Counted from the stretch's first letter, positions 44,221 to 55,913 are shown. The stretch is 64,000 nt of DNA from Phytophthora colocasiae (GCA_018806915.1 JAGKQI010000061.1:2232001-2296000), one strand, 5' to 3'. The notes: generated by a model from the sequence alone, not told the origin. A program made the numbers and translations.

Positions 44221-46292
44221 TTAGTCTTCGCTCGCACGGTGTTTCTTGCTCTTCTTGCTCTTCTTCGCCTTCTTGTCCTTACCGGCAGCGCCACCTCGAA
44301 GCGCGTCCATGATCATCGTCACATCTGCACTGTTAGCAACCTCTTCCTTGATGTGTTCAGGCTCTTCCTTAATACTCTGAGCTGCTTTGCGCTTCCTGGA
44401 CTTCTTGTGCGATTTTTTGCCGACTGCTTGTGCTTCGTCGCCTTCCAAGACATCCTTGAAGAGGTCCGCGATCTTCTCTTGCTTTGTGTACAGAGCCTCC
44501 CACTTCTCACGGCTCTGCTTGTACTCAAATAGATGGCACGTGGTCATTACAAGCTGAGAGAAGTGGCTGCCACTTAACTGATTCTCCACCGCCAGAAGCT
44601 CGTGCACCACAGCCTCCTTTTTATCAAGTGGAAGGTCTTCGTAGCACTTCATGACTGAGAAGGCACCTAGTCGATCCATAGCAAGAGCCCCGAACTTGCC
44701 TACAAACCGTTGGTACAGCTCGTCCCGTACCCAGGCAGTACTAGGGTCTTTTGACTCCCAGATAGGTTCCACCACACAGCGACTACCGGTGGAATCCTTG
44801 GCCAAAGCCATAAGCTGCACGGAGTTGAACGACAAAATGCCCTTGTAAAGTGGGGTCAGGTATTCACCAGTTTCAAACTGCTGCATCTGCTCAATAATTT
44901 TGGCGCCAACAACATTTAGCTGCACCTTACCAGACGTAGCGGAAGTTGACAACTGCACATTGAGCAGCGATGCCACGAAATTCTTTCGAACAGCTTCAGG
45001 CTTCTTGCTCTCCTGCTTTGCCACTGCATTCACAAGTGCATCGAACACTTCCTTCTGACGCAGCTTGAACTGCACGCACATTTCCACCACGCGCCAAATG
45101 ACACCAGGGCGACCCATGCTCAACAGCGTCCACATTGAAGCCTCCAGTTCCTCAAGTATCTCTAGCGCCATTTCCTCTGTACGCACGAGCTTGATAGCGT
45201 TCTGAACCACGTAATTGGCGATGTTGTGCTCCGCAAGCTGCAGCATCTTGCCACGAATACAACGCTCGAAAACCTTACTGAAAAACTTGTCACTAGCACT
45301 CTCGAACAGTGCCTCCAACACGTGGCTCGTCACTGCATCAGCCGCCAAGTCGTAGAAACCGCTCTCACACGCGTCCTCGTCTTCCCACTGAAGAATATGC
45401 TTCGCAAGTTTTCGCCGGCTGTGCGAAGGTGCCAGCTTCAGTGCCGAAGCAATCAAAGGCCCTGAATTCTGGTCGTACAGCAGGTTCTGAAGCTCGTGCG
45501 TCGAGCTCTCAATCAGCACCGCCAAAATCTCTTTGAACAAACTTTCAAATGAACTCGGCACGCCGTACGTGACCTCCGACCCATCCTTTCCAGGACGAGC
45601 TTCAGTGAATGTGACAACGCGGTGCTTGCCCTTCTTGCCACGTTTCTCGGGCACCAGTGGCTTACCGGCCAGCACAGCTAGCACTGATCGCAGCACGTGA
45701 CTGGCACTGACGTCGTTCATGAGTGTGATCCACTCGTTCTCCACTTCTTTCACCACATTGACAATAACGTCGCTCATGCGTGGGATCTCGGCCATGCGGT
45801 CGTCCTCTTCCTTGTTCTCTGTCTTGATTTCCTCTCCTTCCACTTCCTTGGCGACCACAATACTAGCCCTCGACAGCAAGTGCTGCAACACATGAGAAGA
45901 GTAGCGATTGGTCCACAAATGGCTCATGTATCCCGCCATCTTGTGCAACAAAAAGCGCAACTGGGAGTCGCTCATTTTGGGCAGGAAAACTTCCAATAAC
46001 TCGCCAGCATGGCGATCTGAGGCTGCACTGGCTGCTCGTGGAGCTACTTCTTCCAATACATTCCATAACAGGAGCTCTACGTCTTCAGCGCTTGAATCTT
46101 CGCCTGGTTGTGTCAGCATCTCCGTCACTTCCTTCAAATACGACAACGTATCAGGCTCCAGACGACGTGGACGCAAGCGTCTACAGCACAGAAACATACA
46201 TGAGTTAGTATACATCATTAACATATATAAGTAGAGGTGTAGACGTACTCAGGTCGTTGCGGACGGGTCTCATTCGTCTCGTATTCAGCCAT
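44221..46292 (-). CDS. NOP9: NOP9-like Pumilio-repeat ribosome biogenesis protein
   Basis: NOP9 is a nucleolar RNA-binding protein built of Pumilio-like repeats and needed for processing of 18S rRNA precursors. Two exons are joined: 46292-46249 (MAEYETNETRPQRPE) and 46180-44221. The 68-bp intron has a GTACGT donor and a TGTAG acceptor and joins in frame (GA|A CGC). The product is 667 residues. Family signs are the phrases TNRYSSHVLQHLL, VSASHVLRSVLAVLAGKP and TGSRCVVEPIWES, each resembling Puf repeat helices in NOP9 order, together with VTSHVLEALFE and NIANYVVQNA. The C-terminus is a Lys-rich tail (KKSHKKSRKRK, then KKAKKSKKSKKHR) typical of nucleolar proteins. Transcription diverges from the ISWI gene. 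The stop is TAA at 44221-44223. The main alternative, PUM3/Puf6, fits the repeat phrases less well. Confidence 0.85.
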
Positions 46293-46481
46293 AGGTTTAG
46301 CAGCTCAATAGTCAAGTGACGTCGGCGCGTCCAGCCAAAAATGCAAATGGTGTGTCATACATCAATTGAATGATGTGGTGTACAGTACCTCACTTTTTGT
46401 AACGTTAGTGTCGTGTGGTCCACACTACTTGAATTGCGCGCCAAACAGTCGTCAGTAGCAGTCAATCTCCATAGTGAAGCG
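46293..46481. promoter_or_regulatory. Shared divergent promoter of NOP9 and ISWI
   Basis: Only 189 bp separate the two start codons. CCTCACTTTTTG at 46388-46399 resembles the oomycete initiator (TCAnTTT core), about 90 bp before the ISWI ATG. I see no TATA box, which is usual for oomycetes. The assignment of the initiator is by consensus only. Confidence 0.5.
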
Positions 46482-49400
46482 ATGGCGGAGAGCAGTGCGA
46501 GTCCGAGCCCCAGCAGCGGCAGTGTGAGCCCCAGTAGCAGCTCTCCCCCCTCTTCCCCTAGACCAGACACTAAAGGTGACGCTGACGACGTGTCAATGGA
46601 TGGAGGCGAGTCTGTGGAGGACAATGATACCGAAGAGGTTGAAGAAATGGCAGCCCCAGAGGACTCTAAGAAGAGTTTATTGTCCAAGGAAGAGAGAGAA
46701 GCTCTGCGTAAAGAGGAAGAAGCTGTTCTCCAGGATCAACGGGACCGCCAGACGAAATCGCTGGACTTGGTAAAGCAATCGCTGGCTCAGGACGCCGAAT
46801 GGGGGGCGAAAAGTGCTCGTGAGAAGAAAATGGCCTTCCTAATGGCTCAATCAGATGTCTTTACGTCCTTTTTAATGGGAGGTAACAGTGCTGTGGGAAA
46901 GGAAATGTCTCGTACTAAAGCAGCTAAAGAAGCAGGGTCGAAAAGAGGAAAAGGATCGAAACAGGCAGACGCTCAGGCTCTGCAGGACATGGACGACGCT
47001 CGGTACACGAGAATCACTCAACAGCCTTCAATTATCAAGTTTGGCACGATGAAACCCTACCAGTTGGAAGGTTTGAACTGGATGATCCGCCTTCACGATT
47101 CTGGAGTCAACGGCATTCTCGCTGATGAAATGGGACTGGGTAAAACGCTGCAGAGTATCTCTCTGCTGGCATATCTAAGAGAAGCTCGAGGTATTGAAGG
47201 ACCTCATATCATCATTGTGCCAAAGAGTACTGTGGGCAACTGGATGAGGGAGTTGAAGAGGTGGTGCCCGTCCATTAAGGCCTTCAAGTTCATGGGAAGC
47301 AAGGAGGAGCGTGCTGTACAGAGAGAGACTGTAGTGAAACAGAACTTCGACGCACTGGTGCTGTCCTACGAGGTGGCTATTATTGAGAAGGCCATTTTAC
47401 AGAAGATCAAGTGGAGATACCTGTTGATTGACGAGGCTCACCGAGTCAAAAACGAGAATTCCAAGCTGTCGAAGGTTGTGCGGGAGTTTAAGGTTGAGCA
47501 CAGACTGCTGATTACCGGAACTCCGTTGCAGAACAACCTGCATGAACTGTGGGCACTGCTCAACTTTTTACTGCCTGACGTGTTTTCGGATTCGGAAGAT
47601 TTTGATGCGTGGTTCAACGTGGACGAAGAGGAAGGACAGGAAAATGTTATCAAGAAGCTGCACACGATTCTGCGTCCATTCCTTCTGCGTCGTCTGAAGG
47701 CGGATGTCGAGCACTCATTGCCACCAAAGATTGAAACTAAACTGTACGTTGGGCTGTCTGAGATGCAGCGCGAGTGGTACATGCGTGTGCTGCACCGTGA
47801 CGCGACCCATCTGAACGCTATCGGCGGCAGTGACCGTGTGCGTCTGCTCAATATTCTGATGCAACTGCGGAAGGTGTGCAACCACCCTTACCTGTTCGAA
47901 GGTGCTGAGCCTGGTCCGCCGTACCAGGAAGGTCCTCACCTATGGGAGAACTGTGGTAAGATGACACTGCTGCACAGGCTGCTGCCTAAGCTTCAAGCAC
48001 AGGGTTCCCGTGTGCTTATCTTCTGTCAGATGACGTCTATGATGGACATTCTGGAGGATTACATGCGCTACTTTGGCCACGATTACTGCCGTCTCGATGG
48101 ATCTACCAAAGGTGAAGATCGTGACAACATGATGGAGGAATTTAACGCTCCTGGCAGCTCCAAGTTTGCGTTCCTGTTGAGTACTCGTGCTGGCGGTCTG
48201 GGTATTAACTTGGCCACAGCCGACATCGTCATTTTATTCGATTCAGACTGGAACCCACAGGTGGATCTTCAGGCTATGGATCGCGCCCATCGTATTGGTC
48301 AAACGAAGACCGTGCGTGTGTTCCGTTTTATCACTGATGGCACGGTGGAGGAGAAAATTGTGGAGCGTGCAGAGCGGAAGTTGTATCTTGATGCTGCCAT
48401 TATCCAGCAGGGTCGTCTAGCGCAGCAAAACCGCAAGCTTTCCAAGGATGAGCTTATGACGATGGTCCGTTTTGGTGCTGATGAGATTTTCAATGCTCGT
48501 GGGTCAATGATTACGGATGATGATATTGATGCCATTCTGGCTCGTGGTGAAGAGCGCACGGAAGCCATGAAAGGAAAGATCGCTGCTGACATGCAGCATA
48601 ACTTGGCCAACTTTTCCCTCTCGGGCGACAACGGTAACGCTAGTGTCTCGAGCCTCTACGAATTTGAAGGTGAGGTATTCTCAAAGGATACAAACAACGG
48701 TGATATCCTTCCTTCCACCTTCATTGCTCTTCCCCAGCGTGAGCGCAAGTCGAACTACAATGAAGATGAATACTACCGTCAGCAGGCAGGCTTGTCTAAG
48801 CCCAAGAAGCCGAAGAAATCAGGTTCTGATGCAGCGAAGGTGCCCGTTGTTCACGACTATCAGTTTTTCCAGCAGGATCGCATGGTAGTGCTCCTGACGA
48901 AGAAGACACAAGTCGAGAACCGTCGCAAGGAGTTGACCCGACTTATCAAGGAGGCTAAGACCGATGAGGCCCGCGCCAAGTCGAAGAAGGCAAAGGGTGA
49001 AGATTCTGCTGAAAACTCAGCTGAGGAAGGTGAAGGCGATGGTGATGACGCGCGCTCTATTGCTCTTGAGAAGGAACTGGATGAAACGGAGATGGAGCCT
49101 GCGGATGTGAAGGAGCTGGAAGAGCTCGAGAAGGAAGGTTTTGGTGACTGGACTCGGCGGGATCTAAAGCAATTTATTAACAGTTGCGAGCGATATGGCC
49201 GTTCCGACAAGACACGCGTGTGTGACGAGGTCTCAGCGGTGCTTGGAAAAGACCCGACTCAGGTGGAACGATACTACGATACATTCTGGTCTCGCTACAC
49301 TGAGTTAAAGGACCACGCCAAATACATTGAGAAGATCGAGCGAGGGGAGAAGCGTCTCGAGCGCAACGAAGTGGTAAAGCAAGCTCTGGCGCGTAAGTGC

Positions 49401-49850
49401 AGCCGCTACAGCCACCCACTCCGTGACATGCGACTGCACTACCCCGCAGGCTACAAGAGCAAGGGCTACATTCTGGACGAAGATGTGTTCCTAGTGGTCA
49501 TGATGAACAAGTATGGCCCATTGGAGCACTGGGGTGAGATCCGCGACGAGATCCGCAAGGCTTGGCAGTTCCGGTTTGACTGGTTCTTCAAGTCGCGCAC
49601 CATCGGCGAGCTCCAGAAGCGTGGTGAGGTCCTGACACGTATGATTGAGCGCGAGAACGACGAGCTCAAGAGCAAGAACAGCAAGGATGAGGATGACCTA
49701 GCCAAGAAGGCCAAGAAGAGCAGTTCGTCCGGTTCCAAGTCAAAGTCCAAGAGCAGCAGCAGCAAGACGTCGAGCTCGAGCTCAAGCAAGAAGCGCAGTA
49801 GCTCGTCCAAGTCCTCCTCCTCTTCGGCTAAGAAGCAGCGCTCCAGTTAG
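46482..49850 (+). CDS. ISWI: ISWI-type chromatin-remodelling ATPase
   Basis: ISWI proteins use ATP to slide and space nucleosomes in the nucleus. The first ATG is at 46482; the open frame extends upstream to a GTG at 46413, which is not a likely start. The product is 1122 residues without introns. An acidic Ser-rich N-terminus precedes the SNF2 ATPase: Walker A DEMGLGKT near residues 214-222, DEAH at 317-320, the helicase C motifs STRAGGLGINLATAD and DRAHRIGQ near 600. A HAND-SANT-SLIDE unit follows, the SANT part beginning near 886 (GFGDWTRRDLKQF) and SLIDE containing YDTFWSRYTELKDHAKYI. The tail from about 1075 is almost only Ser and Lys. The domain order and length match the SMARCA5/Snf2H group well, and the catalytic motifs are intact. 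Confidence 0.95.
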   Translation: MAESSASPSPSSGSVSPSSSSPPSSPRPDTKGDADDVSMDGGESVEDNDTEEVEEMAAPEDSKKSLLSKEEREALRKEEEAVLQDQRDRQTKSLDLVKQSLAQDAEWGAKSAREKKMAFLMAQSDVFTSFLMGGNSAVGKEMSRTKAAKEAGSKRGKGSKQADAQALQDMDDARYTRITQQPSIIKFGTMKPYQLEGLNWMIRLHDSGVNGILADEMGLGKTLQSISLLAYLREARGIEGPHIIIVPKSTVGNWMRELKRWCPSIKAFKFMGSKEERAVQRETVVKQNFDALVLSYEVAIIEKAILQKIKWRYLLIDEAHRVKNENSKLSKVVREFKVEHRLLITGTPLQNNLHELWALLNFLLPDVFSDSEDFDAWFNVDEEEGQENVIKKLHTILRPFLLRRLKADVEHSLPPKIETKLYVGLSEMQREWYMRVLHRDATHLNAIGGSDRVRLLNILMQLRKVCNHPYLFEGAEPGPPYQEGPHLWENCGKMTLLHRLLPKLQAQGSRVLIFCQMTSMMDILEDYMRYFGHDYCRLDGSTKGEDRDNMMEEFNAPGSSKFAFLLSTRAGGLGINLATADIVILFDSDWNPQVDLQAMDRAHRIGQTKTVRVFRFITDGTVEEKIVERAERKLYLDAAIIQQGRLAQQNRKLSKDELMTMVRFGADEIFNARGSMITDDDIDAILARGEERTEAMKGKIAADMQHNLANFSLSGDNGNASVSSLYEFEGEVFSKDTNNGDILPSTFIALPQRERKSNYNEDEYYRQQAGLSKPKKPKKSGSDAAKVPVVHDYQFFQQDRMVVLLTKKTQVENRRKELTRLIKEAKTDEARAKSKKAKGEDSAENSAEEGEGDGDDARSIALEKELDETEMEPADVKELEELEKEGFGDWTRRDLKQFINSCERYGRSDKTRVCDEVSAVLGKDPTQVERYYDTFWSRYTELKDHAKYIEKIERGEKRLERNEVVKQALARKCSRYSHPLRDMRLHYPAGYKSKGYILDEDVFLVVMMNKYGPLEHWGEIRDEIRKAWQFRFDWFFKSRTIGELQKRGEVLTRMIERENDELKSKNSKDEDDLAKKAKKSSSSGSKSKSKSSSSKTSSSSSSKKRSSSSKSSSSSAKKQRSS

Positions 49851-49976
49851 TAGTAGGCATGGCCAAAAGCAGCACTGTAACTCCTGTCTATTTTCTCGAG
49901 TTCATCTTTTTTTTTTACAAATTGAAGTCAGAATGATGGTCAATATGTTGAAGTTTATATTATCCGCAAAGAAACG

Positions 49977-52918
49977 ATGATGACCCGGAAGTCCAGCCAA
50001 GAGATCGGCGGTATGATTGAATCGCTGAAGGAGGAGACCGAGGGCCAGGAAGAAGACGACGAGATTGAAGGGGTATCTCTAGTACAAGAACTGGAATCTA
50101 CAGACACGCAGACAATGACACTAATTCAGCCTGTAAGTCAAATCTACCCTCGTCAGTATTTAATACGCCGATCGTCGAGTGCTGTAGATAGAACTCCCTT
50201 TCCAGCGCCACTGGAAGAGAAACAAGACGGCGGTGACATGTCGTTGAGGCCTAGATTCTTACAGGAGCGATCGGCTACTATTGTTCATATTACTCACCAG
50301 ACAACGGATCCCTCACGAGAGCCTCGGTCGAAAGCTAGTGCGTTCTTGATGAATGTCATGGCGAAGTCGAAAGTAGCTGGAGGTTCTGAGAGCAGACGCT
50401 CTTCTCTCGAACCTCTTCGTACTGGAGTGACCAACACACTACACTATGTCCCACAACAAGGGGTTGAACGAGGGGTACCGCTACGAATGGTAGGAAATAG
50501 TCAGCGTTTTCGACGTCAAATCTCGACTGGATCCTCAAAAGACTTGCTGGGGAGCACAGCTTCCGAAGTAGCAAGAAAACGACGAGTCAGTGCCAGTCAA
50601 GAGCATATGAGTGCAGTCGTACGAGCGCTTCAAGCGAACAAGCAACAAATGGAGCAGCAACTGGATACTTTGCATAGTATTCTGCGGTGCATCAACGTTA
50701 ATGAACGGGGTGATGATGGCAAAATACCAATTCTCAAGGAAATGGTGGATGCTGGTATAATTCCTGAACTGGCGGGTATTATGCGCGAGTTTCGCTTCAA
50801 TACAGACTTGCAGGTACTGTGAATGCAGGGCTTGTTGTATCGCGAGGAAACTAATATTACAAAATTTAGGTTTGTGGGATGAGTATTTTGTCGGCTCTAG
50901 CGGAGGAATCACCCGTGAATGCGTACATGATGAGTGAGGTTAGAAATTCCTATTAGTTTTGTTCATTCGTCTATCATGCGAGCTGACAAGTTCTATTATG
51001 CAGCTTCACATCGAACGGCTGCTCCAGAAGAGTGCAGCAGTCCATGCTTCTGAAGACCGTATCGTACTGTTGGCTTCGAATTTAGTTCACGCGATTGAAG
51101 ATTCCAAGAGCACGATAAACATCACAGCGTATAAAGCAGAGAAAGCGGCTAAAGTTCGTCGACAATCGGCCTCATACACGGACATGGTAGTCGCTGCAAT
51201 TACTGCAAAACCGAAATCAGCTCCGTCCCCACATGTGAAATATGCACCAAGTCGGCGCATTAACCATCACAGCCTACAAACAACTGAAGCCCAAAGTCAA
51301 GCATCAACTGGAAGTGCAGGGTCGGAAAGGGACGCTCTTGATGGCCTCTCAGTTACATGTACGCGGAAACACCAAGCATTTGCGTTGGACATGGCTCCTC
51401 CGGCATTGAGTGCGAACTACCGTTTGCTGTTCTCTCAGAAGTTGAAGAAGGATGAAATTCCGCCATTAACAACAGTTGAGGGCGAGAGCAAAAAGCAAAG
51501 CTTAACAGAGAAACGAGTTCGTCCAGCATCAAGTCCAGTACGAAGGTCGTTGCAACTTGATTTGACGTCGCGGTCGCTTACAGCAGCAATTTACTCTGGT
51601 CGATCAATATTTGTGGAGCCATCTCCACTCTCCAAACGACTACCTTATAGAGGAAGCTTTAGCGCTGGAGGTGTTCGTAGAAAGCTCAGTGTCCCGAGGA
51701 AAGGGCGACGTTCACAAACGGAGAGATTACCTCCGACCGTTGTTTCGCTTGATCCTGTACAGCCACCAGCGATCCCCCGAGTACCAAACAAATCTACAAG
51801 AACTCCTGAAAGCGAAGATAACCCAACCGAGGAAAAGAGTAGAAGTAACTCAGAGGATGAAGGGGGTGAAGAAGAGTCGTACGAAGATGATTTTGACACT
51901 ACTGGAGAGGAGGCAGAACAGAAGATGCCTGATCGACAGGAGAGAAGAAAACTTGGATCTGACGGCGACTTAATGGATCTCCTCCTTGGTAGTACTGAGC
52001 CAACAGCAGTCGAAATGAATGCGGCTACAGCCATTCAGCGACATATTAGGGGCGTCTTGGTTCGTAGAATTTATCCGAACCCAAGAACAAAAGTCTCCGT
52101 TCACATTACACCTAGCCTGAAAACCCCACGGATAACGAAGAGCGTGGGAAACAGAAAGCGGCGGTCAAAGCGTGAGGACCCAAGAGAAAAGCGGGAGCCA
52201 CTCGCACCTCGTGTCCATCAGCGTCAAAATCATGAAAAAGAACGAGAGCTACGGTCGGGGAAGTCTATGACTTCTACACTTCGAGTCACTGGAAAGCAAC
52301 GTGATACCAAACCAAAGAACCAATCTAGAGAAGGTTTTGGCTCCCAACATCGACGAAACGAGTCAAATAATCAGCTTCACAGTCCAAGTAAAACTACGAA
52401 GGTGGTGGTTGAACCTAAACACAAGAAGGACGACTTTGAAATGGTGAAAGCAGCTCCTGACCCCGAATCCTTAAAAGTGATCCAGACATTGTACGCTGAA
52501 GGTTTACAACACCACAAAGAAAATCATCTCGGACTGGCAATCGAGTGCTACGAGAAAGCTTTGGGTCTTCCAGGTGGGCAAGAATTCGCCTCAATCTATG
52601 TAAATCTCGGATCTGCTTTAATGACTCAAAAGAAAGTTTCCGAAGCTCTCGAATCTTTCCAACAAGCACAGCGTATCCAGCCCAACAACGTCAAAGCCAT
52701 CTACAACAATGCTTTAGCGTTGTTACACTTAGATCGACTCGATGAAGCTCAGCGATTGGTACGTCTTCACCTATCGTAAGACTTGGCTGTGTTTTTGAGG
52801 ATTGACTGTCATATTCTTGTAGTTATGCCGCACTCTTGAGCTTGATCCAACACACGAGAAAGCTGCTACTGCATTATCCCACCTTACTGGCAAAGATAAA
52901 CCTCCTGGATACCATTAG
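49977..52918 (+). CDS. Armadillo/IQ/TPR protein, four exons (about 918 aa)
   Basis: Exons are 49977-50813, 50870-50938, 51004-52758 and 52823-52918; introns of 56, 65 and 64 bp have GT-AG ends and every junction keeps the frame. The first two introns interrupt an armadillo-like helical stretch (residues about 220-330: GIIPELAGIMREF, then VCGMSILSALAEES). An acidic segment EEESYEDDFDTTGEE follows near residue 600; such YEDDFD words are common in ciliary and centrosomal proteins. An IQ motif AIQRHIRGVLVRR could bind calmodulin. The last 140 residues are tetratricopeptide repeats (YAEGLQHHKENHLGLAIECY, then YVNLGSALMTQKKVSEALES). I infer a scaffold, possibly flagellar, which would suit zoospores; this is not proven. 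There is no well-known symbol. Confidence 0.75.
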
Positions 52919-53067
52919 ATAATACTTCAGAAGTACCAATGCAAAACACACATTCACGTGACGCACAATATATTCTTACATGCAGCCGGACATCAGCTTA
53001 AGCTAAGTAACTTCAGCCCCTTCTTCCGGGATTCATTAAAGTGCTACACAGACGTGAGTCAGCTAGC

Positions 53068-54453
53068 CTATACTACTTCCAATGTTCTTCTGGAGTGCTC
53101 GTCAGGGCTGTCACTGCTTTCCGTACTGCTGGCGTAGTCCTCCTCTTGCAGCTTCTGGGGTGTTGACACGCGGAAGACGAACGACTGCGCCACGATATCG
53201 TGCTGCCGCGGGGAGCTGAGGCTGATCGGCATAGCGATCGAGTATTTGACAAAATTGCCAAACTTCTCGTGCTTGGAAACCAGGAAGATACCAAGAGCCA
53301 CTAGGACAATGGCAGTGGGGAACATGATCCATTGGGTCTTGGTAAAGTTGTGTGCCTGTTGAAAGAAGACGACACCACTGATGTTACTCATCGTAATCCA
53401 GAAGCCCTGGAATACTGGGTACGACGACATAGTATCTCCGGACATAGTGGCCAAGTTCAGCGTGTGCGTCTGCGTCAGCAATGTACCAGCCATACCAGCA
53501 CACAGCACATATGTACCAAAGTACTGGAACTGGTTATCTCCTGAAACGGTCGATGAAATGAGCTCCACAACACACTTGGCCAACAGCACCGACTGTCCTC
53601 CAACTGTACCCGAGATGGCAGCCCAGTACAGAGGAAGCTTGGGGTCAATAATGAGCGTGTGCTTCTCAATTTCACTCTCGTCGTACTTGCCGATCTTGAG
53701 ACTGGACAGTTCGATCTCCTCCAGGTGGTCGTCTTCTTCTCCGGGGAGTCTCTTGCCCATAGGCGAGAGCGACAAATGGTCTCCAAAGATCGGACTGGGG
53801 AAGGGCGACATCATTGCTCCTCGGTGCTTGGGTTCTTCCAGAGCAGGTGACTCTTCCGAGTTCTTCTGTTCCTTGCTTTTCTTAGCTGCTAACTCGCGTT
53901 TCTTCTCCTGCACGTCATCCACCCTGGCGTCTTCCTTGTCCGTACTAGCTACACGCAACGCCGGCGCTTTCGAGCGACGAGCACGCATGTAGAGCGTCAT
54001 ACAGAAAGCAGTCGTGATGAGTGCATAGAGGATGAATGGTGCCGCCTCCATGAGCTCATAGATCTGGTCCATCTGGTAGTGTCCTTCGTCCTCTTCACTG
54101 GCTGCAGCCAAGACCACAACACCCAGCGACACGAATGCAACGCCCACAATGTCCGTCAGGTACAAACTCTGCTTCAACCAAAAGTGCGACATTAAGCAGT
54201 TGCCTAAGATCGTCGAGCCGCCTCCCAATGAAGCCACGAGCGTCTGTGGGGCGAATCCCAGCGCTAAAAAGTCTCCAAGCGAAGCGCCCACGACGCAGAT
54301 CATCCCGACCCACCAGATCGGACGCATTGTGTACGGACGTTGTACAGCTCGCATCTCTTCCTTGTCATGGCTGTATTTCTGCAGATTTACACCGAAGATG
54401 GACAGGAACGCAGACACCACAGCGATGGCGCCACCAATGAAGTCGCTCTTCAT
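53068..54453 (-). CDS. NIPA-type magnesium transporter
   Basis: NIPA proteins are multi-pass membrane carriers for Mg2+. The ATG is at 54453 and the product has 461 residues without introns. The N-terminal sequence (FIGGAIAVVSAFLSIFGVNL, then WWVGMICVVGASLGDFLAL and LGGGSTILGNCLMSHF) is that of the family, with about nine hydrophobic segments. A long charged loop (about residues 160-280; KKRELAAKKSKEQKNSEE) lies between membrane segments 4-5 and is larger than in animal NIPA proteins. The C-terminal 70 residues are hydrophilic and rich in Ser. A Tc1/mariner element ends 170 bp before the start and may sit in the promoter. Confidence 0.85.
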   Translation of the reverse strand: MKSDFIGGAIAVVSAFLSIFGVNLQKYSHDKEEMRAVQRPYTMRPIWWVGMICVVGASLGDFLALGFAPQTLVASLGGGSTILGNCLMSHFWLKQSLYLTDIVGVAFVSLGVVVLAAASEEDEGHYQMDQIYELMEAAPFILYALITTAFCMTLYMRARRSKAPALRVASTDKEDARVDDVQEKKRELAAKKSKEQKNSEESPALEEPKHRGAMMSPFPSPIFGDHLSLSPMGKRLPGEEDDHLEEIELSSLKIGKYDESEIEKHTLIIDPKLPLYWAAISGTVGGQSVLLAKCVVELISSTVSGDNQFQYFGTYVLCAGMAGTLLTQTHTLNLATMSGDTMSSYPVFQGFWITMSNISGVVFFQQAHNFTKTQWIMFPTAIVLVALGIFLVSKHEKFGNFVKYSIAMPISLSSPRQHDIVAQSFVFRVSTPQKLQEEDYASSTESSDSPDEHSRRTLEVV

Positions 54454-54626
54454 ATTGAGGAAGTTCCTACGGACGAACTGTTAGCAGCTTGAGGGCCGGA
54501 CGGCGCTTTCTCGACTATGGAGGAACTGACTCGAAGGGACGAGAGTTGTGACGTATGGTACACAAATTGACACCAATTTGCAGAGGGCGGAAAAAACGGG
54601 TCACCTGAATTCAACAACTGCTGATA

Positions 54627-54868
54627 CACTCTGCGACAAAAGTTTTCATGCACCCCAGTTTGTATCTGTAGCTCAGTCAATTTTTCGAGTTACGCTACGC
54701 TATTTAGATATGAGTTTCCTGTTGCTGCAACCGACTCTGTACTTGTGCTAACGAGCGAGATATTGCTGGCGCTCATGGGGCTCCCATACAAGTTAGTAAA
54801 TTTACCACTGCGACAAAATTATCATGCACTAATCCACATACAAAAGTTCATATATTCAGAATGATGGT
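54627..54868 (+). repeat. Left TIR of the Tc1/mariner element
   Basis: The outer binding-like word is CTGCGACAAAAGTTTTCATG near 54631 and the inner is CTGCGACAAAATTATCATG near 54810. The arm ends at TATTCAGAATGATGG. Confidence 0.85.
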
Positions 54869-54873
54869 TATTC

Positions 54874-55873
54874 CTAGTAGTGCGTTTTTCCGCCCTTCAT
54901 CTCGAGCACTTCGACAAGCCGCTTGGGCATTGAATCCACTAGTTTCTTAAGTACATCTTGACCGACGAGATCCCACGCTTGTAGCACAGCTACACGGAGA
55001 TCGGACACGCTCGTGTACTGCTTCTTGCCATTATCGTATACTATACGTGACAAAATGGCCCACAAATTCTCAATCGGGTTTAGATCTGGAAACGTGCAGG
55101 CCATTTCATCACAGTAATATCTTGTTCCTCGAAGAATTCGGTGGTGCGCTCGGATGTATGGATAGAAGCATTGTCTTGTTGAAAAATAAACTCGGTACCA
55201 TAGTGCTTGTGGGCGTAAGGTAGCATATACTCAGAGAGAGTGTACACGTAGTGGTTAGGAGTTTTGTTTCCCAATAAGAACAGCCAACTCAGATTTACCA
55301 CCACGGCTAAAGCTTCCCCACACCATTAGGGAGCCACCACCATTCTGTCGCCCGCACTGTTTGTCGCTTAGGTAGTCGTAGGTCTTGCCAGTACTTCTGG
55401 TATCCATCAGGACCATCGAGGGTTCCATTTTTTCGTCCGAAAATATGACATTTGGCCAAACATTACTAGGGTGAGAGTAGCCATGTCTTAGCGTACTCCA
55501 AACAGGCTCGCTTGTGCTCCGGTGTCAGGTCTAGTGTATTGTCCATTTTGGTATACTGCAGCCAGTCCACACGCTCCAATACCCTCTGAATAGTACACAC
55601 ATGCACAGACGTCTTGGTCTCCTCTTTAAGTTGCGCGGCAGAGAAATTGCCGGTTGCCGCCTTCCGGACTAACAGCCTCGTTTCTCTGTCTGATAGTGCC
55701 GCCGGTCGTCCAAGCTTTTTAGGCTTCTTTGGATGAGGATTATTGATCACCCGAGCAACAGTTTGGTCTGTGCGTCCCACCCAACGCGCAATAGCGCGGT
55801 TAGACCATCCTGCTTCATGTAGCCCCTTAATTCGCCCGCGCTCTTCGTCTTCGACGCGTGGCCTAGGTAGCAT
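54874..55873 (-). pseudogene. Tc1/mariner transposase, broken
   Basis: The minus strand from 55873 encodes a paired-type helix-turn-helix (EDEERGRIKGLHEAGWSNRA and GRTDQTVARVI, then LGRPAALSDRETRLL) up to a TAG near 55466. The catalytic domain follows in several phases: VIFSDEK (first Asp), FIFQQDNASIHTS (second Asp) and FPDLNPIENLW, where the Glu completes a DD34E-type triad. At least three frame changes or stops separate these. The protein would therefore need another copy to move the element. Confidence 0.85.
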
Positions 55874-55913
55874 GTTCGCGAATGCCTACACAAAATTTTA
55901 TGACAAACAAGAA

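Noticed and set aside
46413..46481. Upstream extension of ISWI from position 46413
   Set aside because: The codon there is GTG, and the first ATG (46482) is followed by the expected acidic Ser-rich N-terminus.
51645..52034. 129-codon minus-strand frame inside the armadillo/IQ/TPR gene
   Set aside because: Ser-rich shadow of the acidic and Lys-rich coding strand, without support of its own.
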